Shown: positions 16,944-26,034, numbered from the stretch's first letter. The stretch: DNA of 53,238 nucleotides from Phenylobacterium sp. (GCF_030693625.1 NZ_JAUYAF010000062.1:1-53238), one strand, 5' to 3'. Numbers and translations: made by a program. The notes: a model not told the origin generated them from the sequence alone.

Positions 16944-19343
16944 ATGTCTGAGATCAAGACTCTGCCCATTCTTCCGCTGCGGGACATCGTTGTCTTCCCG
17001 CACCAGCCGGTGCCGCTGTTCGTCGGCCGCGAGAAGTCCGTCCGCGCGCTCGAGGAGGCCATGAAGGCCCCCGGCAAGCAGATCCTGCTGGCGACCCAGA
17101 AGGACAAGGACGACGACGATCCGTCGCCCGAGGCCATCTACGACGTCGGCGTCGTGGCCTCCGTGCTCCAGCTGCTGAAACTGCCCGACGGCACCGTGAA
17201 GGTGCTGGTGGAGGGCAAGGCCCGCGCCGGCATCTCGAAATTCACTGACCAGGCCGAGTTCTACGAAGCCGAGGTGGCCTTCATCACTGAGGACGGGGCT
17301 GCATCGACCGAAGCCGAGGCGCTGTCGCGCGCCGTGGTCGAGCAGTTCGAGAATTATGTGAAGCTCAACAAGAAGGTGCCGCCGGAGGCCCTGGCCTCCA
17401 TGCCGCAGGTCGACTCGCCCGGCGAGCTGGCCGACCGCATCGCCAGCCACCTGTCGGTGAAGATCGCCGAGAAGCAGAACCTGCTGGAAATCTTCAATGT
17501 CGTGAAGCGCCTGGAGAAGGTCTACGCCCTGATGGAGGGCGAGATCAGCGTCATGCAGACGGAAAAGAAGATCCGTAACCGCGTGAAGCGCCAGATGGAG
17601 AAGACCCAGCGCGAGTACTACCTCAACGAACAGATGAAGGCGATCCAGCGCGAGCTGGGCGAGCAGGACGACAGCCGTGACGAGCTGATCGAACTCGAGA
17701 AGCGCATCAAGAAGACCAAGCTCTCCAAGGAGGCCCGCACCAAGGCCGACAGCGAGCTGAAGAAGCTGCGCAACATGAGCCCGATGTCGGCGGAATCCAC
17801 TGTCGTGCGGAACTATCTCGACTGGCTGCTGTCCATTCCGTGGGGCAAGGCCAAGACCAAGCCGATCGACCTGGTGAAGGCCGAGGCCGTCCTCGAGCAC
17901 GACCACTACGGCCTGGAGAAGGTCAAGGAACGCATCCTGGAATACCTGGCCGTCCAGGCCCGGACCGGCTCCCTGAAGGGTCCGATCCTCTGCCTGGTGG
18001 GGCCCCCCGGCGTGGGCAAGACCTCGCTGGGCAAGTCCATCGCCGAGGCGACCGGCCGCGAGTTCGTGCGGGTGTCCCTGGGGGGGGTGCGTGACGAGGC
18101 CGAGATCCGCGGTCACCGCCGCACCTACATCGGGTCGATGCCCGGCAAGGTCATCCAGTCGATGAAGAAGGCCAAGTCGACCAACGCCTTCTTCCTGTTG
18201 GACGAGATCGACAAGATGGGCTCCGACTATCGCGGCGACCCGTCCTCGGCCCTGTTGGAGGTGCTGGACCCGGCGCAGAATTCGACCTTCGCCGACCACT
18301 ATCTCGAGGTCGACTACGACCTGTCGCCGGTGATGTTCGTCACCACGGCCAACAGCCTGAACATGCCCCAGCCCCTGCTGGACCGCATGGAGATCATCCG
18401 CATCCCCGGCTACACCGAGGATGAGAAGCTGGAGATCGCCAAGCGGCACCTGCTGCCCAAGCTGACCAAGGACCACGGCCTGACCGCGGTGGAGTTCGTC
18501 GTCCCCGACGACACCATTCGCGACCTGATCCGCTACTACACCCGGGAAGCCGGCGTGCGGTCGCTGGAGCGCGAACTGGGCAACCTAGCCCGCAAGACGG
18601 TTCGGGACCTGGGCCGCGAAAAGCTGCTGGCCATCACCGTTGATGAAGAGCGGCTGGCCAAGTACGCCGGGGTCAAGAAGTACCGCTACGGCGAGACCGA
18701 CGCGGAGGATCAGGTCGGGATCATCACCGGCCTGGCCTATACCGAATTCGGCGGCGACATCCTGACCATCGAGGCGGTCAAGATGCCCGGCAAGGGCCGC
18801 ATGTCCATCACGGGCAACCTGAAGGACGTGATGAAGGAATCCATCTCGGCGGCGAACTCCTACGTCCGCAGCCGAGCGGTGCACTTCGGGATCGAACCGC
18901 CGGTCTTCGAGAAGACCGACGTTCATATCCACGTGCCGGACGGGGCCACCCCCAAGGACGGACCGTCGGCCGGCGCGGCTATGGCCACGGCCATCGTCTC
19001 GGTGCTGACCGGCATCCCGATCCGCAAGGACATCGCCATGACCGGCGAAGTCACCTTGCGCGGCCGGGTGACGGCCATCGGCGGCCTCAAGGAAAAGCTG
19101 CTTGCGGCCCTGCGTTCCGGGGTCAAGACCGTGCTGATCCCTGAGGAGAACATGAAGGACCTGGCCGATGTCCCCGACAGCGTGAAGAACGGGCTGGAGA
19201 TCATCCCGGTGTCCAACATCGACGAAGTGCTGGCCCGGGCCCTGACCGAGCCGCTTACTCCGATCGAGTGGACGGAACCGGCGACGCCCGCCATTCCGGT
19301 CGTCACCGACGACAGCGACCCGGAAGCTGTTTTGACGCACTGA
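16944..19343 (+). CDS. lon: ATP-dependent protease Lon
   Basis: Lon is a hexameric AAA+ serine protease that removes damaged proteins and regulators (in Caulobacter, DnaA, CcrM and SciP). The 799-residue product has an N-terminal substrate domain ([14 protein letters not shown]), a coiled coil around 200-270, Walker A GPPGVGKT, Walker [10 protein letters not shown], and a C-terminal protease domain with Ser675 (KDGPSAGA) and Lys718 (GGLKEK). I chose the second ATG (16944, MSEIKTLP) because GGAG is 9 bases upstream; the ATG at 16938 is only 3 bases from it. It has its own terminator and probably its own promoter. Confidence 0.97.
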   Translation: MSEIKTLPILPLRDIVVFPHQPVPLFVGREKSVRALEEAMKAPGKQILLATQKDKDDDDPSPEAIYDVGVVASVLQLLKLPDGTVKVLVEGKARAGISKFTDQAEFYEAEVAFITEDGAASTEAEALSRAVVEQFENYVKLNKKVPPEALASMPQVDSPGELADRIASHLSVKIAEKQNLLEIFNVVKRLEKVYALMEGEISVMQTEKKIRNRVKRQMEKTQREYYLNEQMKAIQRELGEQDDSRDELIELEKRIKKTKLSKEARTKADSELKKLRNMSPMSAESTVVRNYLDWLLSIPWGKAKTKPIDLVKAEAVLEHDHYGLEKVKERILEYLAVQARTGSLKGPILCLVGPPGVGKTSLGKSIAEATGREFVRVSLGGVRDEAEIRGHRRTYIGSMPGKVIQSMKKAKSTNAFFLLDEIDKMGSDYRGDPSSALLEVLDPAQNSTFADHYLEVDYDLSPVMFVTTANSLNMPQPLLDRMEIIRIPGYTEDEKLEIAKRHLLPKLTKDHGLTAVEFVVPDDTIRDLIRYYTREAGVRSLERELGNLARKTVRDLGREKLLAITVDEERLAKYAGVKKYRYGETDAEDQVGIITGLAYTEFGGDILTIEAVKMPGKGRMSITGNLKDVMKESISAANSYVRSRAVHFGIEPPVFEKTDVHIHVPDGATPKDGPSAGAAMATAIVSVLTGIPIRKDIAMTGEVTLRGRVTAIGGLKEKLLAALRSGVKTVLIPEENMKDLADVPDSVKNGLEIIPVSNIDEVLARALTEPLTPIEWTEPATPAIPVVTDDSDPEAVLTH

Positions 19344-19368
19344 ATACCGGATTAACTGCAAATAATCA

Positions 19369-19402
19369 GGCGGCGCGGGGTATTCCCGCGCCGCCTTCGT
19401 TT
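19369..19402 (+). terminator. terminator after lon
   Basis: Eleven-base perfect GC-rich stem (19369-19379 with 19385-19395), five-base loop, then TTCGTTT. It lies 25 bases after the lon stop codon. Confidence 0.88.
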
Positions 19403-19501
19403 GACGCCTGCCGCGAGACCGCCATAATCGCGTCACGCGAAGCAGCCTCGCGAACACCGCGGGGGGGCCGCGGACCTATAACGGGCTGGGAGAAACACCA
19501 A

Positions 19502-19774
19502 ATGACCAAGGCCGAACTCGTCACGGCGATCGCCGAAAAGGCGGGCCTCAACAAGGCGCAGGCGAAAGACGCGCTGGAAGCCTTTATTGACTCCGTCACC
19601 GCTTCCCTGAAGAGCGGCGAGGAAGTCCGGCTCGTCGGTTTCGGCAGCTTCGTGCCGGTCAACCGCGCGGCGGGTACGGCCCGCAATCCGCGCACCGGCG
19701 AAACCGTGCAGCGGCCCGCCTCCAAGACCGCCCGGTTCCGGGTCGGCGAAGGCCTGAAGAGCTCGCTGAACTAG
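19502..19774 (+). CDS. hup: DNA-binding protein HU
   Basis: HU is a small dimeric nucleoid protein that bends DNA non-specifically. The 90-residue product begins MTKAELVTAIAEKAGL and contains the family signature GFGSFVPVNRAAGTARNPRTG with the beta-arm. It ends in FRVGEGLK, all typical. The ATG at 19502 follows GGGAGAAA. It lies directly after lon, the common lon-hup arrangement, but a terminator between them suggests mostly separate transcription. A seven-G run framed by two CCGCGG sites lies in its upstream region (19457-19473). The other family member would be IHF, but the sequence fits HU better. Confidence 0.95.
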   Translation: MTKAELVTAIAEKAGLNKAQAKDALEAFIDSVTASLKSGEEVRLVGFGSFVPVNRAAGTARNPRTGETVQRPASKTARFRVGEGLKSSLN

Positions 19775-19802
19775 GCCGCTCATCTCTACAGTTTTTTCGA
19801 AG

Positions 19803-19833
19803 GGGCGGGCGCCGGGGAGGTGGCCGCCCTTTT
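19803..19833 (+). terminator. terminator after hup
   Basis: GGGCGG (19803-19808) pairs with CCGCCC (19824-19829), followed by TTTT; a run of six T also lies just upstream. The stem may extend with a bulge. It lies 29 bases after the hup stop. Confidence 0.65.
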
Positions 19834-19935
19834 CATATGGGGGTTTCTGCGCGCCGGGGAGGGCGCTAAGAACCCAACTTCATGGGGGCGTTAAGTGGAG
19901 CCGTTTAACCCGACCGGCGCTCCCGAAGTCTTCAA

Positions 19936-20012
19936 GGGCGGCTAGCTCAGCTGGTCAGAGCACCTGGTTTACACCCAGGGGGTCGGGGGTTCGAACCCCT
20001 CGCCGCCCACCA
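19936..20012 (+). tRNA. tRNA-Val (anticodon TAC)
   Basis: Acceptor GGGCGGC pairs with GCCGCCC (19936-19942 with 20002-20008). The D-arm is GCTCAGCTGGTCAGAGC, the anticodon stem-loop is CCTGG-TTTACAC-CCAGG giving TAC, and the T-arm is GGGGTTCGAACCCC. Discriminator A and an encoded CCA end at 20012. All stems are well paired. Confidence 0.96.
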
Positions 20013-20021
20013 TCCTGGCTC

Positions 20022-20141
20022 GCCCGGCGAGCGCCGCCGGGCAGGTCTCCTCCACCATTCAAGGACAGGCCCAGCCTCGGCGGTGGCGCCGAGGCTGCAG
20101 GATCTCCAGCCGGCAGACCGAGGCGTGGCGCCGCGCCGGCT
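20022..20141. other. hairpin-rich intergenic segment
   Basis: Three stable inverted repeats follow each other in the gap between tRNA-Val and the 24-residue peptide gene: 20022-20029 with 20035-20042 (8 pairs), 20072-20081 with 20088-20097 (10 pairs, six-base loop), and 20108-20114 with 20135-20141 (7 pairs). None is followed by a T tract. The first may help end the tRNA transcript. No protein-coding gene is supported in 20013-20240. Confidence 0.45.
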
Positions 20142-20183
20142 CTCCGTCGCCCGGACAGTGGCGCGCGCTGGGCCGCAATTCTC

Positions 20184-20209
20184 CCGGAACATATTCGCCA
20201 ATTCGCGCC
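20184..20209 (+). promoter_or_regulatory. possible EcfG/SigT general-stress promoter
   Basis: GGAAC (20184-20188), then 17 bases, then CCTT (20206-20209). This matches the alphaproteobacterial EcfG consensus GGAAC-N16/17-CGTT except for one base. It lies 31 bases before the start of the small membrane peptide that heads a stress-type envelope gene cluster. Confidence 0.4.
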
Positions 20210-20240
20210 TTGTATTCCCATCAACCGAGGCGAGGCTGGC

Positions 20241-20315
20241 ATGCGCAATATCATCTACATCATCGGACTCATCGTCGTGGTGCTCGTCGTCCTGTCGTTC
20301 CTCGGCCTTCGTTAG
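20241..20315 (+). CDS. 24-residue single-helix membrane peptide
   Basis: The frame MRNIIYIIGL-IVVVLVVLSF-LGLR is almost entirely hydrophobic with one basic residue near each end, that is, one complete transmembrane helix. A GAGG ribosome-binding site lies 5-10 bases upstream. The stop codon is 14 bases before the next gene, and CCAGGAG between them is that gene's ribosome-binding site. I cannot assign a function. Its place at the head of the YqjD/holin-X/DUF3618 cluster makes a membrane stress role likely (inference). It is easily missed because of its size. Confidence 0.65.
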   Translation: MRNIIYIIGLIVVVLVVLSFLGLR

Positions 20316-20329
20316 CCAGGAGCGACCGC

Positions 20330-21061
20330 ATGACAGATACCTACCAAGAGGGCGCCGGACCCACCGGGGCTGGACGCGACAATCCCCTCGATCAGGTGCG
20401 GACTGGGGTCCAGTCTGCTGGTCAGACCGTGGCCAAGGAAACCGCCCACTTCGCCGAGGCCGCCAAGGACCAGGTCAGTGAGCGTATCGAGGGCGGTAAG
20501 GCCGCTGCGGCCGACGCGCTGGCGACCTTCGCCGATGCGGTGCGGAAGGCTGGCGAGGAGTTGGGAAAGAGCGACCAGACCATGGTCGCAGGTCTCGTAT
20601 CACAGGCGGCTGAGGGCCTGGAGTCGCTTTCGCGAACGGTTTCGCAGAAGCAACCGCAGGACCTGCTGCTCGCGGTGCGCGACTTCGGTCGCGCCAATCC
20701 GGCAGCCTTCATGGCTGGCGCCGTTCTGGCCGGTGTCGCCCTAGGACGCATTGCGCGCAGCTCCGCGCATCATGCCGAAGGCGGCGGCGAACCGGAGTCC
20801 GCCAAGGCCGCGTCGAGCGCATCCGAGGACCCAGGGCCGCTTTCGACCTATGAGACGGCCGGCGTTGCCGATCCCATCGCCGCCGACATGGCCCAGGCTC
20901 TGCAGGGCGGCGAGGAGGGCCTTGGCGCCTCTAGGGGTTCGGAGCCTTGGTCTGCGACACCGACAAACGTTGGTGAGGAAGCGGGCCTTGCCGGGACGCT
21001 GGGCGGCGAACCTGTGGACGTGCTCGGTGGAAAACGTGACGCCCTCAAGGGAGGCGCTTGA
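20330..21061 (+). CDS. YqjD/ElaB-like membrane-anchored protein
   Basis: The 243-residue protein has a long amphipathic helical N-terminal part rich in Ala, Glu and Lys (about 20-115: TVAKETAHFAEAAKDQVSERI). One transmembrane segment follows at about 122-142 (ANPAAFMAGAVLAGVALGRI), then a low-complexity acidic C-terminus. The layout resembles ElaB/YqjD-type proteins that tether to the inner membrane, in E. coli under stationary-phase control and binding ribosomes. Whether this one binds ribosomes is unknown. The ATG at 20330 has CCAGGAG upstream. The next gene begins 2 bases after its stop codon, so it is in one operon with the holin-X and DUF3618 genes. Confidence 0.65.
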   Translation: MTDTYQEGAGPTGAGRDNPLDQVRTGVQSAGQTVAKETAHFAEAAKDQVSERIEGGKAAAADALATFADAVRKAGEELGKSDQTMVAGLVSQAAEGLESLSRTVSQKQPQDLLLAVRDFGRANPAAFMAGAVLAGVALGRIARSSAHHAEGGGEPESAKAASSASEDPGPLSTYETAGVADPIAADMAQALQGGEEGLGASRGSEPWSATPTNVGEEAGLAGTLGGEPVDVLGGKRDALKGGA

Positions 21062-21063
21062 CC

Positions 21064-21453
21064 ATGGCTGACCCGGAAGCCCGCTCGATCCCCCAGTTGC
21101 TGGGGGATTTTACCAGCGATGTGACCACGCTGCTCCGCCAGGAGTCTGAACTTGTCCGGGCTGAGTTCTCCGAGAAGCTGGGGGTTCTCACACGGGCCGG
21201 CGGAGAGATGGCTGGCGGAGCCATCCTCCTGTTGGCTGCGCTCCTGGTGCTTCTGCAGGCGCTTGTTCTCGCCCTGTCCAACATCATGGACCCCGCCTGG
21301 GCGGCCCTGCTTGTGGGCGTCGTCGTGGCCACTCTCGGTGTGCTGCTGCTTCGCGCCGGCGCCAACCTCGCCAAGCCTGCCAACCTCACCCCCGATCGGA
21401 CGCTGCGCCAAGTCGGCAAGGACGCTGAACTTGCGAAGGAACAGGTGAAATGA
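21064..21453 (+). CDS. phage holin family protein (Holin-X / DUF1469 type)
   Basis: The 129-residue protein has a soluble N-terminus (SIPQLLGDFTSDVTTLLRQESELVRAE), two adjacent transmembrane helices (about 55-75 and 80-102), and a charged tail ending in LAKEQVK. The QE-L-RAE segment before two helices is typical of the Holin-X superfamily. Despite the name these are common chromosomal envelope proteins, not lysis proteins, in bacteria without prophage nearby; none is seen here. I chose the ATG at 21064 (MADPEARS), with GGGAGG upstream. The stop overlaps the start of the DUF3618 gene in ATGA, which indicates coupling. Confidence 0.8.
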   Translation: MADPEARSIPQLLGDFTSDVTTLLRQESELVRAEFSEKLGVLTRAGGEMAGGAILLLAALLVLLQALVLALSNIMDPAWAALLVGVVVATLGVLLLRAGANLAKPANLTPDRTLRQVGKDAELAKEQVK

Positions 21454-22391
21454 CCCGCTCATCCGCTGAAATCGAACGCGAAGTCGAACAGACCCGCGGG
21501 GAAATCGACCGCACGGTCGAGGCCCTCAAGGACAAGATGACTCCCGGCCAGTTGATCGACGAGCTGACCCAGTCCCTGAAGGGCACGGGCGCGGCCGACA
21601 TGGTCGGCACTCTCGGCGCCCAGGTGAAAGAAAATCCTTTGGCGTTGGCCATGGTGGGCGCGGGCATGGCTTGGTTGATGATTGGCAAGGGCTCTTCGCA
21701 GACGAGCCAGGCGACGCAGGGCGGGTTGTTTGGCGCGCTTGGCTCCCACGCTGATCCGCGGACGACGAGTGGGGTGAGCCAGCCCTCTGATCCCGTCGGT
21801 GACTACGGCGCGTCGGCGAGTAGCTTGACAGCTGGCGTTACTGACACTGGCGTGGCCGGAGGTCTGACATCTGGAGCCGCCCATATGGCCCATCAGGCGT
21901 CCGATCTCGCCGGCGAGGTGGCTGGTCGTGTCCAGCAAACCGCCATGCACCTGAAGGACCAGGTCATGGGCCAGGCGGGACACGCCAAGCACGGCGTTCA
22001 GGCCGCGGGGGGACAAGCCCTGCGGACTGGCCAAGGGATGCAACGCGGGTTCATGGACATGCTCGAGCAGGAGCCGTTGATCATCGGCGCTTTGGGCATC
22101 GCCGTGGGCGCGGCCCTGGGCGCGGCCATGCCAGCGACGGGGATGGAGGATCGCACCTTCGGCGCGCTGCGGGACAAGGCCCTCGACGAGGGCCGAACGC
22201 GGCTGGGCGAAGGCATTTCGGTCGCCAAGGACGCCGCGGGCGCGGCCCTGGAAGCGGTCCGGGAAACCGCGGATGAAGAGGGCCTCCTGGGCTCGCAAGA
22301 CTCCGGATCGATCATCGACAAGGCTCAGACCGTCCTGCGCGCCGGCGTGGACGCCGCCCGCCAGGAGGTAGAGGACCGCCATAGCCACTAG
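21450..22391 (+). CDS. DUF3618 domain-containing protein
   Basis: The 313-residue protein starts with the DUF3618 signature (SAEIEREVEQTRGEIDRTVE, then LKDKMTPGQLIDEL). It has a hydrophobic segment at about 61-73 (NPLALAMVGAGMAWLMIG) and a second hydrophobic, glycine-rich segment at about 210-230 (IIGALGIAVGAALGAAM). The intervening region is rich in Ala, Gly and His. DUF3618 proteins have no established function; they co-occur with Holin-X and YqjD-like genes, as here. The ATGA overlap with the previous gene and the shared direction make this the last gene of a four-gene envelope module. Confidence 0.85.
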   Translation: MTRSSAEIEREVEQTRGEIDRTVEALKDKMTPGQLIDELTQSLKGTGAADMVGTLGAQVKENPLALAMVGAGMAWLMIGKGSSQTSQATQGGLFGALGSHADPRTTSGVSQPSDPVGDYGASASSLTAGVTDTGVAGGLTSGAAHMAHQASDLAGEVAGRVQQTAMHLKDQVMGQAGHAKHGVQAAGGQALRTGQGMQRGFMDMLEQEPLIIGALGIAVGAALGAAMPATGMEDRTFGALRDKALDEGRTRLGEGISVAKDAAGAALEAVRETADEEGLLGSQDSGSIIDKAQTVLRAGVDAARQEVEDRHSH

Positions 22392-22436
22392 ACGGCCGCT
22401 AGGCCTCGGAGCATGGCGGCGTGTATACCTGCGGCC

Positions 22437-23354
22437 ATGCTCTACCGCCCGCTCGGTGACACCGGCCTGACCGTCTCGGAGATCGGCTTTGGCTGTGCGA
22501 GTTGGTGGGGCCAGCGGGCGTTTGATGAGGGCGATGCGATCGCCCTGGTTCACGCCGCCTTGGATCGGGGCGTCACCTTCCTCGATACCGGGTCGAGCTA
22601 TTCCAGCGGCAATGCGGAGCCAAGGCTTGGCCGCGCTCTGCGGGGACGGGACATCTCAGGTCTCGTCATCGCCACCAAGGCCGGCACGCGCCATGACGGA
22701 CGCCGTATCGTGCGCGACATGTCGCCCGACGCGATCGAGGCTAGCGTGCTGGGCAGCCTGACCAATCTGGGGTTGGAGCGTCTGCCGCTGCTGCAGCTGC
22801 ATGGCCCGGCCATCATCGACCTCGACGAGAATCTGCTGAAGGCGCTCGAGCGCCTGAAGGCTCAGGGCCTTGTTCAGGCGTTCGGGGTCAACAGTTTCGA
22901 TCCGGCCGTCATCGACCACGTCGCGGGCCTGCCCCAGTTCGACGTCGTGATGGTGGACTACAATGTCCTGCGGCCGGAACGTGGCCCGCTCATCGCGCGC
23001 GCGGCGGCGGCGGGGAAGGGGGTGCTGGCGGGCATGCCTCTGGCCATGGGCCACACTGGCGGCCAGATCCTGAAGCTAAGGGCGCCGCGGGACATTTGGT
23101 ACACCCTGCGTGCGTTGAAGAACCACCGCGCCGAAGTGCTGGCCGGCCGGCGTTTCGCCTTCCTGCACCAACAGGCGGGTGTCAGCGGTCCGCAGGCCGC
23201 CCTTGCCTATGTCCTGGCCAACCGCGATGTCGCCTGCGCGGTCATGGGCACGACCCGCTTGGCCCATCTGCTGGAGAACCTCGACGCGTCTGGCCGCGCG
23301 CTGGCGCCCGAGCTGGCGGCCGCGATCGCCGAGGCGCAAAGCGCCGGGACGTGA
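22437..23354 (+). CDS. aldo/keto reductase family protein
   Basis: The 305-residue protein begins MLYRPLGDTGLTVSEIGFGC, the classical aldo/keto reductase start. It contains FLDTGSSYSSGNAE (catalytic Asp and Tyr), a lysine in VIATKAGT and LLQLHGP (catalytic His region), consistent with the D-Y-K-H tetrad. These NADPH-dependent cytoplasmic enzymes reduce carbonyls; the substrate is unknown. I chose the ATG at 22437 over the ATG at 22413, which adds 8 atypical residues. It lies 78 bases before the monooxygenase gene in the same direction and may belong to the same catabolic unit. Confidence 0.88.
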   Translation: MLYRPLGDTGLTVSEIGFGCASWWGQRAFDEGDAIALVHAALDRGVTFLDTGSSYSSGNAEPRLGRALRGRDISGLVIATKAGTRHDGRRIVRDMSPDAIEASVLGSLTNLGLERLPLLQLHGPAIIDLDENLLKALERLKAQGLVQAFGVNSFDPAVIDHVAGLPQFDVVMVDYNVLRPERGPLIARAAAAGKGVLAGMPLAMGHTGGQILKLRAPRDIWYTLRALKNHRAEVLAGRRFAFLHQQAGVSGPQAALAYVLANRDVACAVMGTTRLAHLLENLDASGRALAPELAAAIAEAQSAGT

Positions 23355-23431
23355 CGTCGGGGCGCCCTTTCGCCGAACGCCAAGAGGCGTATTCTGCCTG
23401 CAAGAACAACGACAAATCAGGGCAGGACACG

Positions 23432-25357
23432 ATGGCGAAGCTCGATCTGAGTGCGCTCGACCAGGGGCTGGAGGCGGCGCACCAGCCGGCTCTGGCCGCC
23501 GCCCTGGTCCAAATTACCGGCGATCTCCACTGGCTGCGCAAGGAGTGGACGCCTACCTACACCCCACTGTCGCGCGGCGAGACCGGTGTGCCCGAGGCCG
23601 AGCAGGTCAAGTTCCGCAGCCAGGCCAAGGCCACCATTCTCGACTGGGTGGCCAAGGGCTCCCCGGCGCCTATCACCCCCGACCCCGCCGCTCTACGCCG
23701 GATGATGAGCTTTGTGGCCGGGGCCGACATCCCCGAGAACTATGCCGATTTCCTGAATGACGAGCTGGCCATCGGCGGCCAGTCCAGCAAGGATCCGCAG
23801 TGGGACACGCCCCTCCTGAAGGAGGCCGCGCGGCGCATGCATGTGCTGGTGATCGGCGCCGGCATGTCGGGCCTGCTGACCGGCATCCGCCTGACCCAGG
23901 CCGGGGTCGATTTCGAGATCGTCGACAAGAACGCCGATGTCGGCGGCACCTGGCTGGAGAACACCTATCCGGGCTGCCGGGTCGACAGCTCCAATCACAT
24001 CTATTCCTACTCCTTCGAGCCGAACCACAACTGGCCGCAGCACTTCTCGACCCAGCCGGTGCTGCTGGACTACTTCCGGGGGGTCGCCAACCGCTACGAC
24101 CTGCGCAAGAAGATCCGCTTCGAGACCAGCGTCGAGGAGATGGTCTGGGACGAGCCCCGCGCCGTTTGGAAGGTCACGCTGAAGACGGCCCAGGGGAGCG
24201 AACAGGTCGAAGCGACCTCGGTGATCACCGCCGTGGGCCAGCTCAATCGCCCGCGCCTGCCCGACGTGAAGGGCCGGGAGCGCTTCAAGGGCCCGGCCTT
24301 CCATTCCGCCCAGTGGCGCCATGACGTCGATCTGACAGGCAAGCGGGTGGCCGTGATCGGCACCGGCGCCAGCGCATTCCAGTTCGTGCCGGAGATCGTC
24401 GGCAAGGTGGCCAGCCTGACCGTCTTCCAGCGCACCCCGCCCTGGGGTTTCCCCACCGCCCACTATCATGAGGATGTGCCGGCCGGGATGAACTGGCTGC
24501 TGGAGCACATCCCCAACTACGACAAGTGGTACCGCTTCTTCCTGTTCTGGATGGTCACTGACGGCTTGCTGGACGGGGTGCGGGCCGACCCGGCCTGGCA
24601 AGGCGACGAGACCGCCGTCAGCGCGGCCAACGCCATGTTCCGGGCCATGGTGGCCGAGGCCCTGCGGATGCAGGCCGGTGACCGCCCCGACCTGGCCGAG
24701 AAGGTGATCCCCACCTATCCGATCGGCGGCAAGCGGGCCCTGCTGGACAACGGGGTCTGGATCGCCGCGCTCAAGCGCCCGAATGTGGAGCTGGTGACCG
24801 ACGCCATCACTGAGATCACCGACACCGGCATCCTCACCGCCGACGGCGCGGCGCGGGACTTCGACGTGATCATCTACGGCACCGGCTTCCACGCCAGCCG
24901 CTTCCTCTATCCGATGAAGATCAAGGGGCGCGGCGGGGCCGACCTGCACGACACCTGGGATGGCGACGCGCGCGCTTACCTCGGCATGACCACGCCCGGT
25001 TTCCCCAACCTGTTCATGATCTACGGACCCAACACCAATATCGTCGTCAACGGCTCCATCATCTTCTTCTCCGAGTGCAGCGTCCGCTACATCCTGGGCT
25101 GTCTGAAGCTGTTGGCCGAAACCGGGGCCCAGGCGATGGAGCCCAGGCCCGAGGTGCACGACGCCTTCAACATCAAGGTGGACGAGGGCAATAGGCTGAT
25201 GGCCTGGGGCGCGCCGCAGGTGACCAGCTGGTACAAGAACGAGAAGGGCCGGGTCAGCCAGAACTGGCCCTTTGCCTTGGTAGACTATTGGCGCGCCACC
25301 TTGGCGCCAGATCCGCAGGACTTCGTGCTCTCCAAGGAACGCGAGATGGCGGGGTAG
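23432..25357 (+). CDS. flavin-containing monooxygenase of Baeyer-Villiger type
   Basis: The 641-residue protein has an FAD-binding motif (VLVIGAGMSGLLTGIRL, about residue 141), the GGTWLENTYPGCRVD block, and the Baeyer-Villiger fingerprint FKGPAFHSAQW with RHD. A second, NADPH-binding Rossmann motif follows (VAVIGTGASAFQFVPEI) and then the YGTGF closing motif. Type I Baeyer-Villiger enzymes insert oxygen next to a ketone to give an ester or lactone. An N-terminal extension of about 135 residues precedes the FAD motif, as in the longer acetone/arylketone monooxygenase group. The substrate is unknown. The next gene encodes an FMN reductase in the same direction; type I enzymes do not need one, so the link is unclear. 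Confidence 0.9.
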   Translation: MAKLDLSALDQGLEAAHQPALAAALVQITGDLHWLRKEWTPTYTPLSRGETGVPEAEQVKFRSQAKATILDWVAKGSPAPITPDPAALRRMMSFVAGADIPENYADFLNDELAIGGQSSKDPQWDTPLLKEAARRMHVLVIGAGMSGLLTGIRLTQAGVDFEIVDKNADVGGTWLENTYPGCRVDSSNHIYSYSFEPNHNWPQHFSTQPVLLDYFRGVANRYDLRKKIRFETSVEEMVWDEPRAVWKVTLKTAQGSEQVEATSVITAVGQLNRPRLPDVKGRERFKGPAFHSAQWRHDVDLTGKRVAVIGTGASAFQFVPEIVGKVASLTVFQRTPPWGFPTAHYHEDVPAGMNWLLEHIPNYDKWYRFFLFWMVTDGLLDGVRADPAWQGDETAVSAANAMFRAMVAEALRMQAGDRPDLAEKVIPTYPIGGKRALLDNGVWIAALKRPNVELVTDAITEITDTGILTADGAARDFDVIIYGTGFHASRFLYPMKIKGRGGADLHDTWDGDARAYLGMTTPGFPNLFMIYGPNTNIVVNGSIIFFSECSVRYILGCLKLLAETGAQAMEPRPEVHDAFNIKVDEGNRLMAWGAPQVTSWYKNEKGRVSQNWPFALVDYWRATLAPDPQDFVLSKEREMAG

Positions 25358-25406
25358 GCGGCTGCAGGCCTATACGGGGACGACGTGTTCGTTCCCGTGA
25401 GGTCCC

Positions 25407-25976
25407 ATGCCGCTCAAGCTCCACACCATCATCTGCAGCACTCGCCCGACCCGGCTGGGCCCGAAGATCGCCGAATGGTTCGACGCGATCGCCCAAGGCC
25501 ATGACAGTTTCGACGCCGAACTTGTGGACCTGGCCAGCTTCAACCTGCCCGTCTTCGATGAGCCGAAGCATCCGCGCCTGCGCGACTATTCGCACGACCA
25601 CACCAAGGCCTGGAGCGCGAGCGTCGAGGCGGCCGACGCCTTTGTCTTCGTGACGCCGGAGTACAATTACGGCCCGCCGCCGGCCTTCACCAACGCGGTG
25701 AACTACCTCGTGCACGAGTGGGCCTATAAGCCCGCCGCCTTCGTCAGCTACGGCGGGGCGTCGGGCGGCCTGCGCGCGGTGCAGATGGAGAAGCTGCTGC
25801 TCACCAGCGTGAAGGTCATGCCCATCCCCGAGGGTGTGGCCCTGCCGATGTTCAGCCAGCACCTGTCCGAAGCGGGCTTCAAGCCGCCGGAGCTGCAGGA
25901 CAAGGCCGCCGGCGCCATGCTCACCGAACTGGCCCGCTGGGCCGCCGCGCTGAAGACCCTGCGCTCCCCAAGCTAG
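25407..25976 (+). CDS. NADPH-dependent FMN reductase family protein
   Basis: The 189-residue flavodoxin-like protein carries the phosphate-binding start ICSTRPTRLGPKIAEWF and the flavin loop FVTPEYNYGPPPAFTNAVNYL with YGGASGGLRA. These match the NADPH-dependent FMN reductase (quinone reductase) family. Such enzymes reduce FMN, quinones or azo compounds in the cytoplasm. It lies 49 bases after the Baeyer-Villiger-type gene. The start ATG at 25407 follows GTGAGG. Confidence 0.9.
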   Translation: MPLKLHTIICSTRPTRLGPKIAEWFDAIAQGHDSFDAELVDLASFNLPVFDEPKHPRLRDYSHDHTKAWSASVEAADAFVFVTPEYNYGPPPAFTNAVNYLVHEWAYKPAAFVSYGGASGGLRAVQMEKLLLTSVKVMPIPEGVALPMFSQHLSEAGFKPPELQDKAAGAMLTELARWAAALKTLRSPS

Positions 25977-26034
25977 ACCATTGCCAGGCGTCCTTCGCCG
26001 TTGTTCAACTATGTGTTGAGCCGGGGAGGGCGGC

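Noticed and set aside
19891..19908. Two TTAA half sites upstream of tRNA-Val resembling a CtrA box
   Set aside because: The spacing is 10 bases; the CtrA consensus needs 7 between TTAA and TTAAC.
21064..21453. Holin family protein as a sign of prophage
   Set aside because: No capsid, tail, integrase or endolysin genes are nearby, and Holin-X proteins are common chromosomal envelope proteins in this kind of cluster.
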